Source: Janthinobacterium sp. ROICE36 (GTDB taxonomy: Bacteria > Pseudomonadota > Gammaproteobacteria > Burkholderiales > Burkholderiaceae_D). From it: a stretch of 64,000 nt of DNA. The stretch lies in NCBI RefSeq assembly GCF_002869965.1, contig NZ_PEBS01000016.1:1-64000 (forward strand), in the 5' to 3' direction. Each line of letters opens with the position of its first letter. The first letter of the stretch is position 1. Position numbers and translations under genes: made by a program. The notes under the pieces are model-generated. The model searched no databases. It had not been told where the DNA came from and worked only from the letters and a program-made list of their open reading frames with translations. Shown here one piece after another: positions 20,701 through 29,332 of the stretch.

Positions 20701-20790
20701 CAACGCCAGCACCAACGCGGCCAGCACGCGCGGCCGCCCCCAGTGCGACACTGGCCGAGCAAACCACGACGTAGACGCGCGTGTAAGCAT
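17746..20790 (-). CDS. Membrane-bound diguanylate cyclase: CHASE - PAS - GAF - PAS-like - GGDEF
   Basis: A 1014-aa protein. TM1 (about 18-40) and TM2 (about 325-345) bracket a periplasmic CHASE domain (LQGVQGLYASSQSVTRSAFHAYL, GIQAIGYVPLLPG, EPVRRAALEQARDTG). Cytoplasmic PAS (about 380-490), GAF (about 500-670) and a second PAS-like segment follow. The C-terminal GGDEF has the active A-site RVGGEEFAILLPG and an RxxD inhibitory site (RKVD) exactly five residues before it, so the enzyme should make c-di-GMP with product inhibition. I prefer the ATG at 20790 over a TTG at 20820. It opposes the HD-GYP phosphodiesterase encoded at 4780-6291; the ligand sensed is unknown. Confidence 0.94.
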   Translation of the reverse strand: MLTRASTSWFARPVSHWGRPRVLAALVLALCLGLTYGAWRSAHDASEQQVQADFDFRVRQLVDNIVVRMQTYIQVLQGVQGLYASSQSVTRSAFHAYLAVQQADAHLPGIQAIGYVPLLPGTALARHEASVRAEGYPGYAVRPPGQRTWHAPITYLEPLSESKLLAFGYDIWSEPVRRAALEQARDTGQAAMTGKIHLVQDGGSAQAHGFLVVLPVYDNGLPHASVEERRAALRAWVFAPFRMGDLMAGVGGEGARQLDLEIYDGAQLAAAALMYDSLSGTQSSAASDSLVSQQAISIAGHAWTLRVRAMPGFDGELLARPRLMAWSGLLASVVLALATWLLAAGRARAQAALALSSELTAQFEQGQASVLAMAEAAQRSQAMLRSILDSTIDGILVDNIHGRIFTSNRRFRDLWQVPDALDWQADGAALVRHVESQLGQAAPFLGARAHAPHGHRERRDVLHLRDGRVVEQYVRSMQLGNEQARLWTFRDISERSQMERREHTRRQVLEMLATGAPLERVLESVVLSVQADHPAMLCSILLLDENRHRLVLGAAPSLPAFFNLSSHGHDLDTLQGVHGIAAQALRDGQRVIVGDLHAAADTQATMELAWRAQLQSCWAEPVRGGSGKLLGVLMAYHREPTLPGAAHLARLSEAAHLAGMAIEQAQVALALRAGEARFRSLYDHAPVALWEQDWSAVRAALDALEQAGVHDLGAHFQANPGALQRLARLVRIIDANGAALAQVRANEEDQRRGALGLAQNFDDSALPRFGDALLALAGGAHLYECESSFVRLDGAARQNELSLLVMPGHADSLDFVMVSSLDITERKRMNAELLQLATTDFLTGLPNRRHFMAALENEHARLQRELASCASVLMLDIDHFKRVNDEYGHAVGDAVLRHLGALMYQALRKVDVPGRVGGEEFAILLPGTDLAAAAVFADRLRRRVAESSLTTDGGLLITITVSIGMAAMAGTDGDSDAVLARADEALYRAKRGGRNRIEQNDGSSDGVLSKFMAQ

Positions 20791-20939
20791 GACAGGTGGA
20801 AAAGCAGAACAGTTATCCAAACGCTACACGGCCAGCAACATGGCTGGCAGCGGACTGCACGACTACCATCGGTAGTCGATGAGAATGATAGTACGTTACA
20901 GCGGGCGTCCTTGCAATGCTGAATATTGTATTAAAAAGA

Positions 20940-21263
20940 TCACATGTTGCAGCAGGATAGCTGGCAGGGAACACTATGGCTGGCGCCGGAGTTTGCCATC
21001 CTGCATGGCGCAGTGGGCGCCACAGACAGCCACGCCCCTACGAGCGCGTGCAACACGTCGCGCCCGCCATCGCCGTGCCCATGGTTCCACGCGCCGTCGT
21101 ACGGCAGATAACGTTCGCCAAGCAAGGACGTGAGCAGGGCCAGCAGCAGCAAGGGCGGCAAGACCCCGTGAGAGTAGTGGAAAACCGCAATCAGGCAACT
21201 GGCGGCGTCGATGAAGCCGGCCCAGAACACGGGGCCGTACAGCGCGGCAAAGAGGGATTTCAT
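20940..21263 (-). CDS. Small hydrophobic membrane protein, unknown
   Basis: A 107-aa product starting MKSLFAALYGPVFWAGFIDAA with GGAGCG upstream. The first 55 residues are strongly hydrophobic (two likely helices), then comes a polar stretch GERYLPYDGAWNHGHGDGGRD, a third weak helix (VLHALVGAWLSVAP), and a Cys-containing tail. I do not recognise the family. The gene lies between the diguanylate cyclase and queC, all on the minus strand, but spacing (84 bp to queC, 149 bp to the cyclase) does not prove an operon. Confidence 0.55.
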   Translation of the reverse strand: MKSLFAALYGPVFWAGFIDAASCLIAVFHYSHGVLPPLLLLALLTSLLGERYLPYDGAWNHGHGDGGRDVLHALVGAWLSVAPTAPCRMANSGASHSVPCQLSCCNM

Positions 21264-21347
21264 GGCAAGGCGCTCCTGTGGCAAAAAACACAGCATGGCC
21301 TTCCACCCTGCCGCGCCGCTTGAAGAAACGGCGCAAACTATTGCTTA

Positions 21348-22058
21348 CTACGCAGCTTTTCTCGCCGCGTATTGCAGGTAGCCATTCGCGCGCAGGGCAC
21401 AGGCGGGGCAGGTGCCGCAGCCATAGCCCCAGTCGTGCAGCTCGCCCCGCTCGCCCAGGTAGCAGGTGTGCGTGCCGCTGCGGATCAGGTCGACCAGCGG
21501 CTGGCCACCCAGGTCTTCGGCCAGGTCCCAGCTTTGCGCCTTATCCAGCCACATCAGCGGCGTTTCCAGTTTCAGACGCGTATTCATGCCCAGGTTCAGG
21601 GCCACTTGCAGGGCCTTCATCGTGTCGTCGCGGCAGTCCGGGTAGCCGGAGAAATCCGTCTCGCACATGCCACCCACGAGCACCGTCAAGCCACGGCGAT
21701 ACGCCACGGTGGCGGCCACCGTCATGAACAACAAGTTGCGCCCAGGAACAAAGGTGTTCGGCAAGCCGTTTTCCTGCATGACGATCTCGACGTTCTGCGT
21801 CATGGCCGTATCGGAAATGGCGGAAATCAAGGACAGGTCTATCATGTGATCCTGGCCCAGGCGGCTGTCCCACTCGGGCGACTGCTGGCGTATCTGCTCG
21901 AGCACGCCGGGACGCACCGTCAGTTCGATCGCATGGCGCTGTCCATAGTCAAAGCCGATGGTTTCCACACGGCTATAGTGCTTCAAGGCCCAGGCCAGGC
22001 AGGTGGTGGAATCTTGCCCACCGCTAAAGAGCACCAGTGCGTAGTCAGTTGCTAGCAT
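21348..22058 (-). CDS. queC: 7-cyano-7-deazaguanine synthase QueC
   Basis: A 236-aa enzyme that converts 7-carboxy-7-deazaguanine to preQ0 using ATP and ammonia, in queuosine biosynthesis. The PP-loop ATP motif is at the N-terminus ([17 protein letters not shown]). Other family motifs are [16 protein letters not shown], and [15 protein letters not shown]. The C-terminal zinc-binding Cys set is complete: C in HTCYLGER, then [11 protein letters not shown]. The start at 22058 (MLATDYALV) is favoured because an N-terminal extension from 22109 is not family-like. No preQ1 riboswitch is evident upstream, and queD/queE are not adjacent. Confidence 0.96.
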   Translation of the reverse strand: MLATDYALVLFSGGQDSTTCLAWALKHYSRVETIGFDYGQRHAIELTVRPGVLEQIRQQSPEWDSRLGQDHMIDLSLISAISDTAMTQNVEIVMQENGLPNTFVPGRNLLFMTVAATVAYRRGLTVLVGGMCETDFSGYPDCRDDTMKALQVALNLGMNTRLKLETPLMWLDKAQSWDLAEDLGGQPLVDLIRSGTHTCYLGERGELHDWGYGCGTCPACALRANGYLQYAARKAA

Positions 22059-22197
22059 AATTTCTTTCTTTTCAGTTTTACTCTGTTGCAATCGTGCGCG
22101 GGGAAACATGATTCCCAGCGCAAAAAATACTTATTCGTCCGCCATCAATTTACCTATTCCGGTAACATGCAGTCAGCATTTACTCATCTGGAGCACC

Positions 22198-24204
22198 ATG
22201 TTTTCTGCACGACCCATACGGCATACCGCTGCCGGCAAGGCGATACGACCACGAATTTTGACACAAGTAGTGACAAAAGCAATGGGTCAACTGACACTGG
22301 CGGCCGCCGGCAGTGTCATCTTGATATGCCCGCTCGCCCAAGCCCGCGCGCAGGAAGCGACACAAGAGCGCACACCAGAGCTCCCGCAAGACGCCGTTGC
22401 AGACAGCCCCGTCAGCACGGAAGCGGCGCCCGCGCCGCTGCAGTACGAGGTCAAGGTCAACGCACCGGGCGACCTCGATGAGTTGCTCGAAAAAAACCTG
22501 GACCTGGAACGCTTCCGCGGCAACCCGCGCATGGACCGCGAGCAATTGCAGCGCCTCGTGCGCGATACGCCGGAGCAAGCCAGGAACCTGATCGCCACGG
22601 CCGGCTACTATACGCCCGTCGTCACGGTGCGCGTCGATACGACGGGCGCCAAACCCGTCGTCATCGTCGACGTCGAACCGGGCGCACTGGTGACCATCGA
22701 CAAGGTCGATCTGGAATTGCGCGGCTTCGATCCCACGCCGCCGCTGGCCGCTTCCGAACCCTACGATACGGAAGCGCTCAAGCGCAGCTGGCCGTTGAAG
22801 GCGGGCAGCGTGTTTCGCCAGGCCGACTGGGAATCGGCCAAGCGCGCACTGCTGCGCGAAGTGGTGCAGACGCGCTATCCGCGCGCCCAGCTGGTCGATA
22901 CGCAAGCCGTGGTCGACCCGGAAACGCACAAGGTGTCGCTGCTGGTGGTGCTCGACAGCGGCCCCGAGCTACGCTTCGGCGAACTGCGCATCGAAGGCTT
23001 GAAACGCTACGATGCCAACATCATCCGCAACCTCGACAAGATACGCCCGGGCGACTATTACAGCGAATCGGCGCTGCAATCGTTGCAGGCGCGCCTGCAA
23101 GACACGGGCTACTTTGCCAGCGTGGAAGTGAGCGCCGACATGAGCAGCATCCTCAGCGAGCAGATCGAGGCGGGCCAGGAAAGCCAGCAAGCCGAGGTGG
23201 AAGGGGCCGCCGCCGAAACCAAGCCCGTCAACCGCGGCCCCGCGCCGCTGCTGCCGCTGGTCGTGCGCGTGACGGAAAACAAGCAGCAGAACGTCAGCGC
23301 CGGTCTGGGTTTCAGTACGAATACGGGTAATCGCGCCCAGCTCAACTATGACAACCTGAATGTGTGGGGCACGCGCTTCAAGAGCGCGATCACCATGGAA
23401 ACGAAGAAACAGGCGGCGCACGCCAACTTCTATTTCCCCACCACCGCGCGCGGCTACAACGACAGTGCGGGCGCCTCGTTCGAGCGCAGCGACATTTCCA
23501 ACGAAATCACGGCCGTCACCACCATCTCGGCCAAGCGCAACTGGGGCGGCACCAACCTCGAGCGCAGCCTGACGTTCGAGTTCCTCAGCGAAGACAAGAC
23601 CGTCGTGGGCCTGGAACAGACGCGCAGCAAGAGCTTGCCCCTGACCTATGCCATCACCAAGCGCAGCCTCGACAGCCTGCTGTTCCCCACCAAGGGCTAT
23701 GTCATCAATGCCCAAGTGGGCGGCGCGCTGCTACCGGTGCTGACGGACGAGCGTTTCGTGCGCGTGGCGAGCAAGGCCGTGTATTACCGTCCGCTGGGCG
23801 AAAAAGGCGAGCTGATCGTGCGCGGCGAAATGGGCGCGCTCGGTTCGAAGGAAAAACGCGGCGTGCCGGCCGTCTACCTGTTCCGCGCGGGCGGCGACCA
23901 ATCGGTGCGCGGCTATGGCTACCAGGAACTGGGCGTGAGGGAAGGCGATGCCACCGTCGGCGGGCGCTATATGCTCACCGGCAGCGCCGAATATCAGTAC
24001 TGGTTCAAGCCGAAATGGGCGATTGCCGCCTTCTATGACGCCGGTAACGCGGCTGACTCGGTGAAAGCGGCCATGACGCCGAAATCGGGCTACGGCCTGG
24101 GCGGACGCTACAAAAGCCCCGTCGGCCCCATCAATGTCGACGTGGCATATGGCCATGCCGTTCAAAAATACCGTTTGCACTTCTCTCTGGGATTCACTTT
24201 CTGA
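22198..24204 (+). CDS. tamA: TamA: outer membrane component of the translocation and assembly module (BamA superfamily)
   Basis: A 668-aa Omp85-family protein. The N-terminus carries a long export signal (ending CPLAQARA), then POTRA domains (about 65-330; e.g. RIEGLKRYDANIIRN, RPGDYYSESALQSLQARLQDTGYF), and a C-terminal 16-strand barrel (about 370-668) with GLGFSTNTGNRAQL, the lid-loop-like FRAGGDQSVRGYGYQE and the terminal Phe (FSLGFTF). TamA works with TamB in inserting or maintaining outer membrane proteins and lipid homeostasis. Start at 22198 follows CTGGAGC. The stop overlaps the tamB ATG by one base, so the pair is translationally coupled. Confidence 0.93.
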   Translation: MFSARPIRHTAAGKAIRPRILTQVVTKAMGQLTLAAAGSVILICPLAQARAQEATQERTPELPQDAVADSPVSTEAAPAPLQYEVKVNAPGDLDELLEKNLDLERFRGNPRMDREQLQRLVRDTPEQARNLIATAGYYTPVVTVRVDTTGAKPVVIVDVEPGALVTIDKVDLELRGFDPTPPLAASEPYDTEALKRSWPLKAGSVFRQADWESAKRALLREVVQTRYPRAQLVDTQAVVDPETHKVSLLVVLDSGPELRFGELRIEGLKRYDANIIRNLDKIRPGDYYSESALQSLQARLQDTGYFASVEVSADMSSILSEQIEAGQESQQAEVEGAAAETKPVNRGPAPLLPLVVRVTENKQQNVSAGLGFSTNTGNRAQLNYDNLNVWGTRFKSAITMETKKQAAHANFYFPTTARGYNDSAGASFERSDISNEITAVTTISAKRNWGGTNLERSLTFEFLSEDKTVVGLEQTRSKSLPLTYAITKRSLDSLLFPTKGYVINAQVGGALLPVLTDERFVRVASKAVYYRPLGEKGELIVRGEMGALGSKEKRGVPAVYLFRAGGDQSVRGYGYQELGVREGDATVGGRYMLTGSAEYQYWFKPKWAIAAFYDAGNAADSVKAAMTPKSGYGLGGRYKSPVGPINVDVAYGHAVQKYRLHFSLGFTF

Positions 24205-27200
24205 TGTCTGATATTACTACCGAGTCCCACGACGCCACGCCGCCCCCGCCGGCGAAGAAACCGCGCCGGGCGCTGCGCTACGTCTTGATCGCCGTCGCCA
24301 GCCTGGCCGTGCTGCTGGGCGCCGCCTTCTGGTTCCTGGGCCGCGAATCGACCTTGCAGATGCTGGTGCAAAAAGTGGCCAGCGCCAGCGGCGGCGAGAT
24401 CGAAGTGTCGGGCGTTTCCGGCTCGCTATACAATCGCATGCACCTGGGTCACGTCAGTTACCGCAGCAAGACGCAGCACATCACGGCCGACAATATCGAC
24501 ATCAACTGGTCACCGTTCCAGTTCTTCTCGGAAGGCATCGCCATCAGCGAACTGCACGTGGCCAGCCTGTCCGTGGAAAGCACGGCGCCATCGGACGAGC
24601 CGTCGACGATGCCAGCCAGCCTGGCCTCGCCGTTCAAGATTGGCATCAGCGACGCGCGCCTCGACAAAGTGACCCTGGTCGGCGCGGGCGGCAACACGGT
24701 ATTTGAAAAGATCCATTTCACCTTGTCGGGCGACAAGACGCAATGGCAGCTGGAAGACGCCTCGGCGCTGACGCCTTTCGGCCAGGCCACGGCCAGCGCG
24801 ACGATTGCCGCCACGCAGCCGTTCAAGCTGTCAGGCAAAGCCGGCTTGACGCAGCTCAATGCCGCCGCCGGTGAAAAACCCGCCACGCTGGCCCTGCAAC
24901 TGGGCGGCGACCTGAATGTGCTGAACGTCACGGCCAAGGGCAGCGCGGGCGCGGCAACGGCCGACGCCCAACTGGCGCTGGCGCCGTTCGACCCCGTCAT
25001 CATCCTGCGCTCGGCCAGCATCCGTGGCCGCAACATCAATCCGGGCAAGTTCGACGCGACCCTGCCGCAGGCGGACCTGAGCCTGGAACTCGACGCCGCC
25101 ATCGATACGCGCCCCAACGCGCAAACCGTGTCGGGCAAGCTGGCTATCCTCAACCACGCCACGCCCGGCCCCATCGACCAGCAAAAGCTGCCGCTGCGCC
25201 AGTTCGAGGCGCGCCTGGGCGGCACCCTGACGGCCACGACGCTGGAATCGGCCATCATCGACTTCGGCAACGCAGGCAAGTTCACGGGCAGCGGCAAGCT
25301 CAACCGTGACGCCGCCGACGCTCCCATCGGCACGGCGCAATTGACCTTGCACACGGACAAGATCGACTTGCAGCACATGTACAGCAGCATCAACAGCACG
25401 AAGATCGTCGGCGATATCGTGCTCGACAGCGACGGCAAGACGCAAACCCTGCGCGCCAAGCTGGGTGAAGCCAAGCTGCGCCTGGACGTGGAAGCCACCC
25501 TGGCCGATTCCCTGGTGCAACTGCGCAAGGCAACCTTGCAGGCAGGCAAGAGCAGCGTCAACGCGACGGGCCAGATCAGCCTGAAGGACGAACAGGCCTT
25601 CAAGGCCGTGGCCAACGCCAGCCGCCTCAATCCTGCCGACTTCGGCGCCTTCCCCGTGGCCGACCTGAACCTCGACGTGCGCGCCTCTGGTCACGTGGCG
25701 CCGCAATGGCTGGCGAACGCCGACTTCACCGTGCGCCCCAGCAAGCTGCTCGACCAGCCTCTGTCGGGCAAGGGCAAGCTGACGGCCGATGCAGCCCATT
25801 TGAGCGGCATCGACGTGCAATTGGCACTGGGCAAAAATAATCTCACGGCCAAGGGTAACTTTGGCGGCGCCGGCGAAAAACTCAACTGGAATGTCGATGC
25901 GCGCCAGCTCACCGCCCTGCAGGGCGACTTGCTGGGCGCCGTGCTGGCCAGCGGCGTGGTGCAAGGCACCCTGCAGCAGCCACGCACGACGTTTGTTGCC
26001 GATGCGAAAGGATTGGGCCTCACCAGCGGCAAGCGCCCTGCGCCAGACAGCGCCATCCACGCCAGCGGCGAAGTGGGCTTGACAGGGCCGAAGCAGGAAG
26101 GGGAATTGAAAATGACGGGTTCCTTGCAAAAGATCAACCCGGCCGCCTTTGGTGCGACGTTACCCAACGGCAACGTGAATGCGGACTTCAACGGCAGCGG
26201 CCGCCTGACCAGCGACTGGCAAGTGGCTCTGAACCTGGGTTTGCGCGAATCGACCTTGCAAAACGCGCCGCTGGCCGGCTACGCCAAGTTGTCAGCCAAC
26301 GCGAAACGCATCGACAGCGTGGATGCGGAACTGCGCCTGGGGCCGAACAGCCTGCTGGCCAAGGGCGCGCTGGGCGGCGCCACCGACAAGCTGACGTGGA
26401 AACTCGATGCGCCGCAACTGTCGACCCTGGGTCCCCGCTTTGCCGGCGTGTTGCAGGCATCCGGCTCCGTCTCGGGCAAGATGGACGCGCCCGCCGCGCA
26501 ACTGACGCTCTCTGGGCGCGACCTGACTTTCTTTGGCGAGCAGCAATTGAAAGCCGTCAAAGGCAGCGCCAGCGTGGGCGCCGGCCAGGGCGCGCTCGAC
26601 CCCATGGTCAGCAGTCTGGACATCACGGGCTACAGCACGCCCACCTTCAAGCTGGCCAGCGCCCACCTGGGCACGACGGGCACGCGCGGCAGCCATACGC
26701 TCAGTGTGACGGCGCGCAATGACGATTTTGATGCCACCGTGCAAATCCGGGGCAGCCAGAGCGGTGCCAACTGGACGGGCACGATCGACAGCCTGCAAAA
26801 CAAGGGCCGCTATGCGCTGGCTCTGCAGGCGCCCGTGCCCGTGAAAGTGGCCGGTCCTGCCGGCAGCGGCGTGGCGGGCCTGGGCCAGCCTGAACAGATC
26901 AGCGTGGGCAACACCGTCATCAAATTGCCAGCAGGCAGCATCACCATGCAAAGCCTGGTCAAGAACGGCCCCCGCTGGACCAGTTCCGGCCAGGCGGCCG
27001 GCGTAGCGCTGACCTATCTGGCGCAAGTGATTCCCTCGCTGCAAGCCAATGCGCGCAGCGACCTGACCCTGGGCGCGCAATGGTCGCTCGACATGCAAGT
27101 GCCGACGGCGCAACAGAAAGACCCGTCTTTGGCCGGCATGCTGCATATTTACCGGGAAAAAGGCGACGTGACGGTGGGCGTGGACCAGCCGCTGGCGCTG

Positions 27201-28628
27201 GGTTTGCGCACCTTCGATGCGCGCATCGACGTGGCCAACCAGCAACTGCGCCTGGCCGTGAAACTCGATGGCGCGCGCGCGGGCCAAAGCGATATCAATG
27301 CCACCGTGCAAATGCTGGGCGGACGCATCAGCAACGACAGCGCCCTCGCCCTGACGGGCACCACCAATATCGATACACTGGCATGGCTGGCGCCGCTGAC
27401 CGGCCAGCCGGGTCTGGAGCTGGGCGGCACCCTGAAAGTGGCACTGTCCGGCAGCGGCAGCATCGGCGCGCCGCAATTGAATGGCGACATCAACGGCAGC
27501 AAGTTGCTGGTGAACTGGGCCGACCAGGGCTTGAAATTGCGCAATGGCGTGCTGCAAGCCAAGCTGGCCGGCGATCAGCTGCAATTGCAGCGCCTGAGCT
27601 TTGACGGCGGCGATGGCAAGGTGCAGGCAGATGGCTGGGTACGCTTTGCGAATGGCGAAGCGAGCCTGGAACTGAAACTGATGGCCGACCGCCTGCAGGC
27701 GCTGTCGCGTCCCGACCGCACTTTGATCTTGTCCGGCAACAGCACCCTGGTGCGCAACGACAAGCGCTTCAGCTTTGAGGGCAAGTTCAAGGCCAACCGC
27801 GCGCTGATCGAACTGGCACCGCAAGATACCCCCACGCAAAGCAGCGACGTGGTGGTGCTGGGCAAGGAAGTCAAGGGCAGCAAGGGAGCACCCTCCTTGC
27901 CCCTGAATATCGACCTCGAGTTCGACCTGGGCAATGCCTTCCACTTGCGCGGCATGGGCATCGATGCGGACCTGGCGGGCGATATACGCGCCCGCGTCAT
28001 CAACCGCGCCGCGCCGCGCGTGACCGGCAGCATCAAGGTTGCCAACGGCCAGTACGCCGCCTACGGGCAAAAGCTGTCGATCGAACGGGGCTTGATCGCC
28101 TTCACGGGCGCCTACGACAACCCGTCCCTGAACATCCTGGCCGTGCGCAAGCGGCCCGAGGGCGAAGCGCTGTCGGAAACGAATGTGGAAGCAGGCGTGG
28201 AAGTGCGCGGCACCGCCCAGGCGCCGACGGCCAAGCTGGTCTCCACGCCGAGCGTCTCGGACAGCGACAAGCTGGCCTGGCTGATCCTCGGCCATGGCGC
28301 GGAAACGGCGGCCGGCGATGAAATGGCCTTGCTGACGACGGCCGCAGGCGCCCTCTTCGGCGGCTCCGGTGGCGGCTTGCAAGGCAAGCTGGCCAGTTCG
28401 CTGGGTCTCGACGAAGTGGGCCTGTCGCAGGCGCAAGGGCTGGAAAGCACGGTCGTCACCGTCGGCAAGCGCCTGTCGTCGCGCGCCTACCTGACGTTCG
28501 AGCAAGGCACGAGCACGGCAACGAGCCTGGTGAAACTGCGCTACAAATTGAATCGCCGTATCACCCTGCAATTCCAGACCGGCACCAACAATGCACTGGA
28601 CGTTTTGTACACTTGGGCGTTCGATTGA
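24204..28628 (+). CDS. tamB: TamB: inner-membrane-anchored periplasm-spanning AsmA-like protein
   Basis: A 1474-aa protein with one N-terminal signal anchor (LRYVLIAVASLAVLLGAAFWFL) and a very long beta-rich region, followed by the conserved C-terminal TamB/DUF490 domain (about 1080-1474; GMGIDADLAGDIRARV, GQYAAYGQKLSIERGLIAFTG, FEQGTSTATSLVKLRYKLNR, ending VLYTWAFD). The family forms a hydrophobic groove bridging the envelope, binds TamA, and is implicated in phospholipid transport to the outer membrane and in OMP assembly. It is coupled to tamA and followed by a strong terminator. Length is slightly greater than the E. coli protein. Confidence 0.94.
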   Translation: MSDITTESHDATPPPPAKKPRRALRYVLIAVASLAVLLGAAFWFLGRESTLQMLVQKVASASGGEIEVSGVSGSLYNRMHLGHVSYRSKTQHITADNIDINWSPFQFFSEGIAISELHVASLSVESTAPSDEPSTMPASLASPFKIGISDARLDKVTLVGAGGNTVFEKIHFTLSGDKTQWQLEDASALTPFGQATASATIAATQPFKLSGKAGLTQLNAAAGEKPATLALQLGGDLNVLNVTAKGSAGAATADAQLALAPFDPVIILRSASIRGRNINPGKFDATLPQADLSLELDAAIDTRPNAQTVSGKLAILNHATPGPIDQQKLPLRQFEARLGGTLTATTLESAIIDFGNAGKFTGSGKLNRDAADAPIGTAQLTLHTDKIDLQHMYSSINSTKIVGDIVLDSDGKTQTLRAKLGEAKLRLDVEATLADSLVQLRKATLQAGKSSVNATGQISLKDEQAFKAVANASRLNPADFGAFPVADLNLDVRASGHVAPQWLANADFTVRPSKLLDQPLSGKGKLTADAAHLSGIDVQLALGKNNLTAKGNFGGAGEKLNWNVDARQLTALQGDLLGAVLASGVVQGTLQQPRTTFVADAKGLGLTSGKRPAPDSAIHASGEVGLTGPKQEGELKMTGSLQKINPAAFGATLPNGNVNADFNGSGRLTSDWQVALNLGLRESTLQNAPLAGYAKLSANAKRIDSVDAELRLGPNSLLAKGALGGATDKLTWKLDAPQLSTLGPRFAGVLQASGSVSGKMDAPAAQLTLSGRDLTFFGEQQLKAVKGSASVGAGQGALDPMVSSLDITGYSTPTFKLASAHLGTTGTRGSHTLSVTARNDDFDATVQIRGSQSGANWTGTIDSLQNKGRYALALQAPVPVKVAGPAGSGVAGLGQPEQISVGNTVIKLPAGSITMQSLVKNGPRWTSSGQAAGVALTYLAQVIPSLQANARSDLTLGAQWSLDMQVPTAQQKDPSLAGMLHIYREKGDVTVGVDQPLALGLRTFDARIDVANQQLRLAVKLDGARAGQSDINATVQMLGGRISNDSALALTGTTNIDTLAWLAPLTGQPGLELGGTLKVALSGSGSIGAPQLNGDINGSKLLVNWADQGLKLRNGVLQAKLAGDQLQLQRLSFDGGDGKVQADGWVRFANGEASLELKLMADRLQALSRPDRTLILSGNSTLVRNDKRFSFEGKFKANRALIELAPQDTPTQSSDVVVLGKEVKGSKGAPSLPLNIDLEFDLGNAFHLRGMGIDADLAGDIRARVINRAAPRVTGSIKVANGQYAAYGQKLSIERGLIAFTGAYDNPSLNILAVRKRPEGEALSETNVEAGVEVRGTAQAPTAKLVSTPSVSDSDKLAWLILGHGAETAAGDEMALLTTAAGALFGGSGGGLQGKLASSLGLDEVGLSQAQGLESTVVTVGKRLSSRAYLTFEQGTSTATSLVKLRYKLNRRITLQFQTGTNNALDVLYTWAFD

Positions 28629-28652
28629 TTTAACGCAAGCGCAATACAGCAC

Positions 28653-28674
28653 AAAGGGCGCCTCGGCGCCCTTT
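28653..28674. terminator. Bidirectional intrinsic terminator after tamB
   Basis: AAAGGGCGCC (28653-28662) pairs perfectly with GGCGCCCTTT (28665-28674); the effective loop is CTCG. A-run before and T-run after the stem allow termination in both directions, serving tamB and the convergent 79-aa gene. Confidence 0.85.
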
Positions 28675-28699
28675 TCTTTGCTCTGCCGCAAAGGCAAAC

Positions 28700-28939
28700 T
28701 TACTCGGCCAAGTCGAGCCCTCGCTCGATCATGCCTTCGACATACGCGCGCAAATATTGTTCCAGCGCGGGGCCGGACAGCACGTTGGCCGTCAGCGCGC
28801 CGTGCGGCGAACCTTTCAGCACGCCGTCGTGAGACACGCGCGCAATCCAGGCCACGTCCGCGCCCTGGGTGTAATCGAGTTCATAGTCAAACGTTTCACC
28901 GCTGACTTTGCGTGTGTAGACTTCTTTGACAATTGCCAT
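28700..28939 (-). CDS. Small conserved-looking hypothetical protein
   Basis: A 79-aa soluble protein (MAIVKEVYTRKVSGETFDYELDY in part, then ADVAWIARVSHDGVLKG, GALTANVLSG, and a C-terminal helix YLRAYVEGMIERGLDLAE). AAAGG lies upstream of the ATG. The even composition and clear strand-strand-helix pattern suggest a real small domain. No family is recognised. Its 5' side contains the palindromic element at 28984-29115. Confidence 0.7.
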   Translation of the reverse strand: MAIVKEVYTRKVSGETFDYELDYTQGADVAWIARVSHDGVLKGSPHGALTANVLSGPALEQYLRAYVEGMIERGLDLAE

Positions 28940-28983
28940 CTGAAACAGCCTTTCTTGAGGAGATTAACTAAGTAATCCTCAGG

Positions 28984-29115
28984 AAATTATTGTGAAATTA
29001 TGACGAACAAAACCGGATGCTATGCAAGGCGCCCGCTGCGACGCAGTGCGAGCACTGCTAGCAGCGGGCAACGCCGCAGAGCGCCGGTGATGGAAGTCAG
29101 AAATCACAATAATTT
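28984..29115. repeat. 132-bp concentric palindromic element
   Basis: Perfect 12-bp outer arms AAATTATTGTGA (28984-28995) and TCACAATAATTT (29104-29115) share a centre with a strong inner hairpin: GCCCGCTGC (29031-29039) / GCAGCGGGC (29061-29069) enclosing GCAGTGC / GCACTGC (29043-29049, 29052-29058). ACCGG / CCGGT at 29012-29016 and 29084-29088 pair in register as well. The AT-rich ends and GC-rich core look like a MITE or REP-type element, not a simple terminator. No clear target duplication is seen. Confidence 0.65.
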
Positions 29116-29123
29116 ATTGGGGG

Positions 29124-29276
29124 TTACTGAGGATGCGGGTGCGGCACGGGATCGTCCTGCGGCACCGGATGCTCGGGCCCCGGATGGTGCCCGGGCGCTT
29201 CTTGCGGCTCCGGCGCCGGCATGGGTTCATCGACCGGTGCCGGCTCGGGCGCGCGGTGGGCATGGGTGATGGACAT
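29124..29276 (-). CDS. 50-aa proline/histidine-rich peptide
   Basis: A short frame starting MSITHAHRAPEPAPVDEP, preceded by AGGGAGG seven bases before the ATG. The product is about one quarter proline with several His and Glu/Asp residues and ends PHPHPQ; it has no hydrophobic segment. Such His-Pro-rich peptides can bind metal, but nothing here proves function. Longer frames in the same place on this strand have poorer start signals. It ends beside the palindromic element. Confidence 0.5.
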   Translation of the reverse strand: MSITHAHRAPEPAPVDEPMPAPEPQEAPGHHPGPEHPVPQDDPVPHPHPQ

Positions 29277-29332
29277 GGCTGGCCTCCCTGCAAACAAAAG
29301 AAGACCATACCACGAGATGCGCGCCGCTGCCC

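Noticed and set aside
22059..22197. preQ1 riboswitch ahead of queC
   Set aside because: The leader has no preQ1 core motif; only a short AT-rich leader and weak dyads are present.
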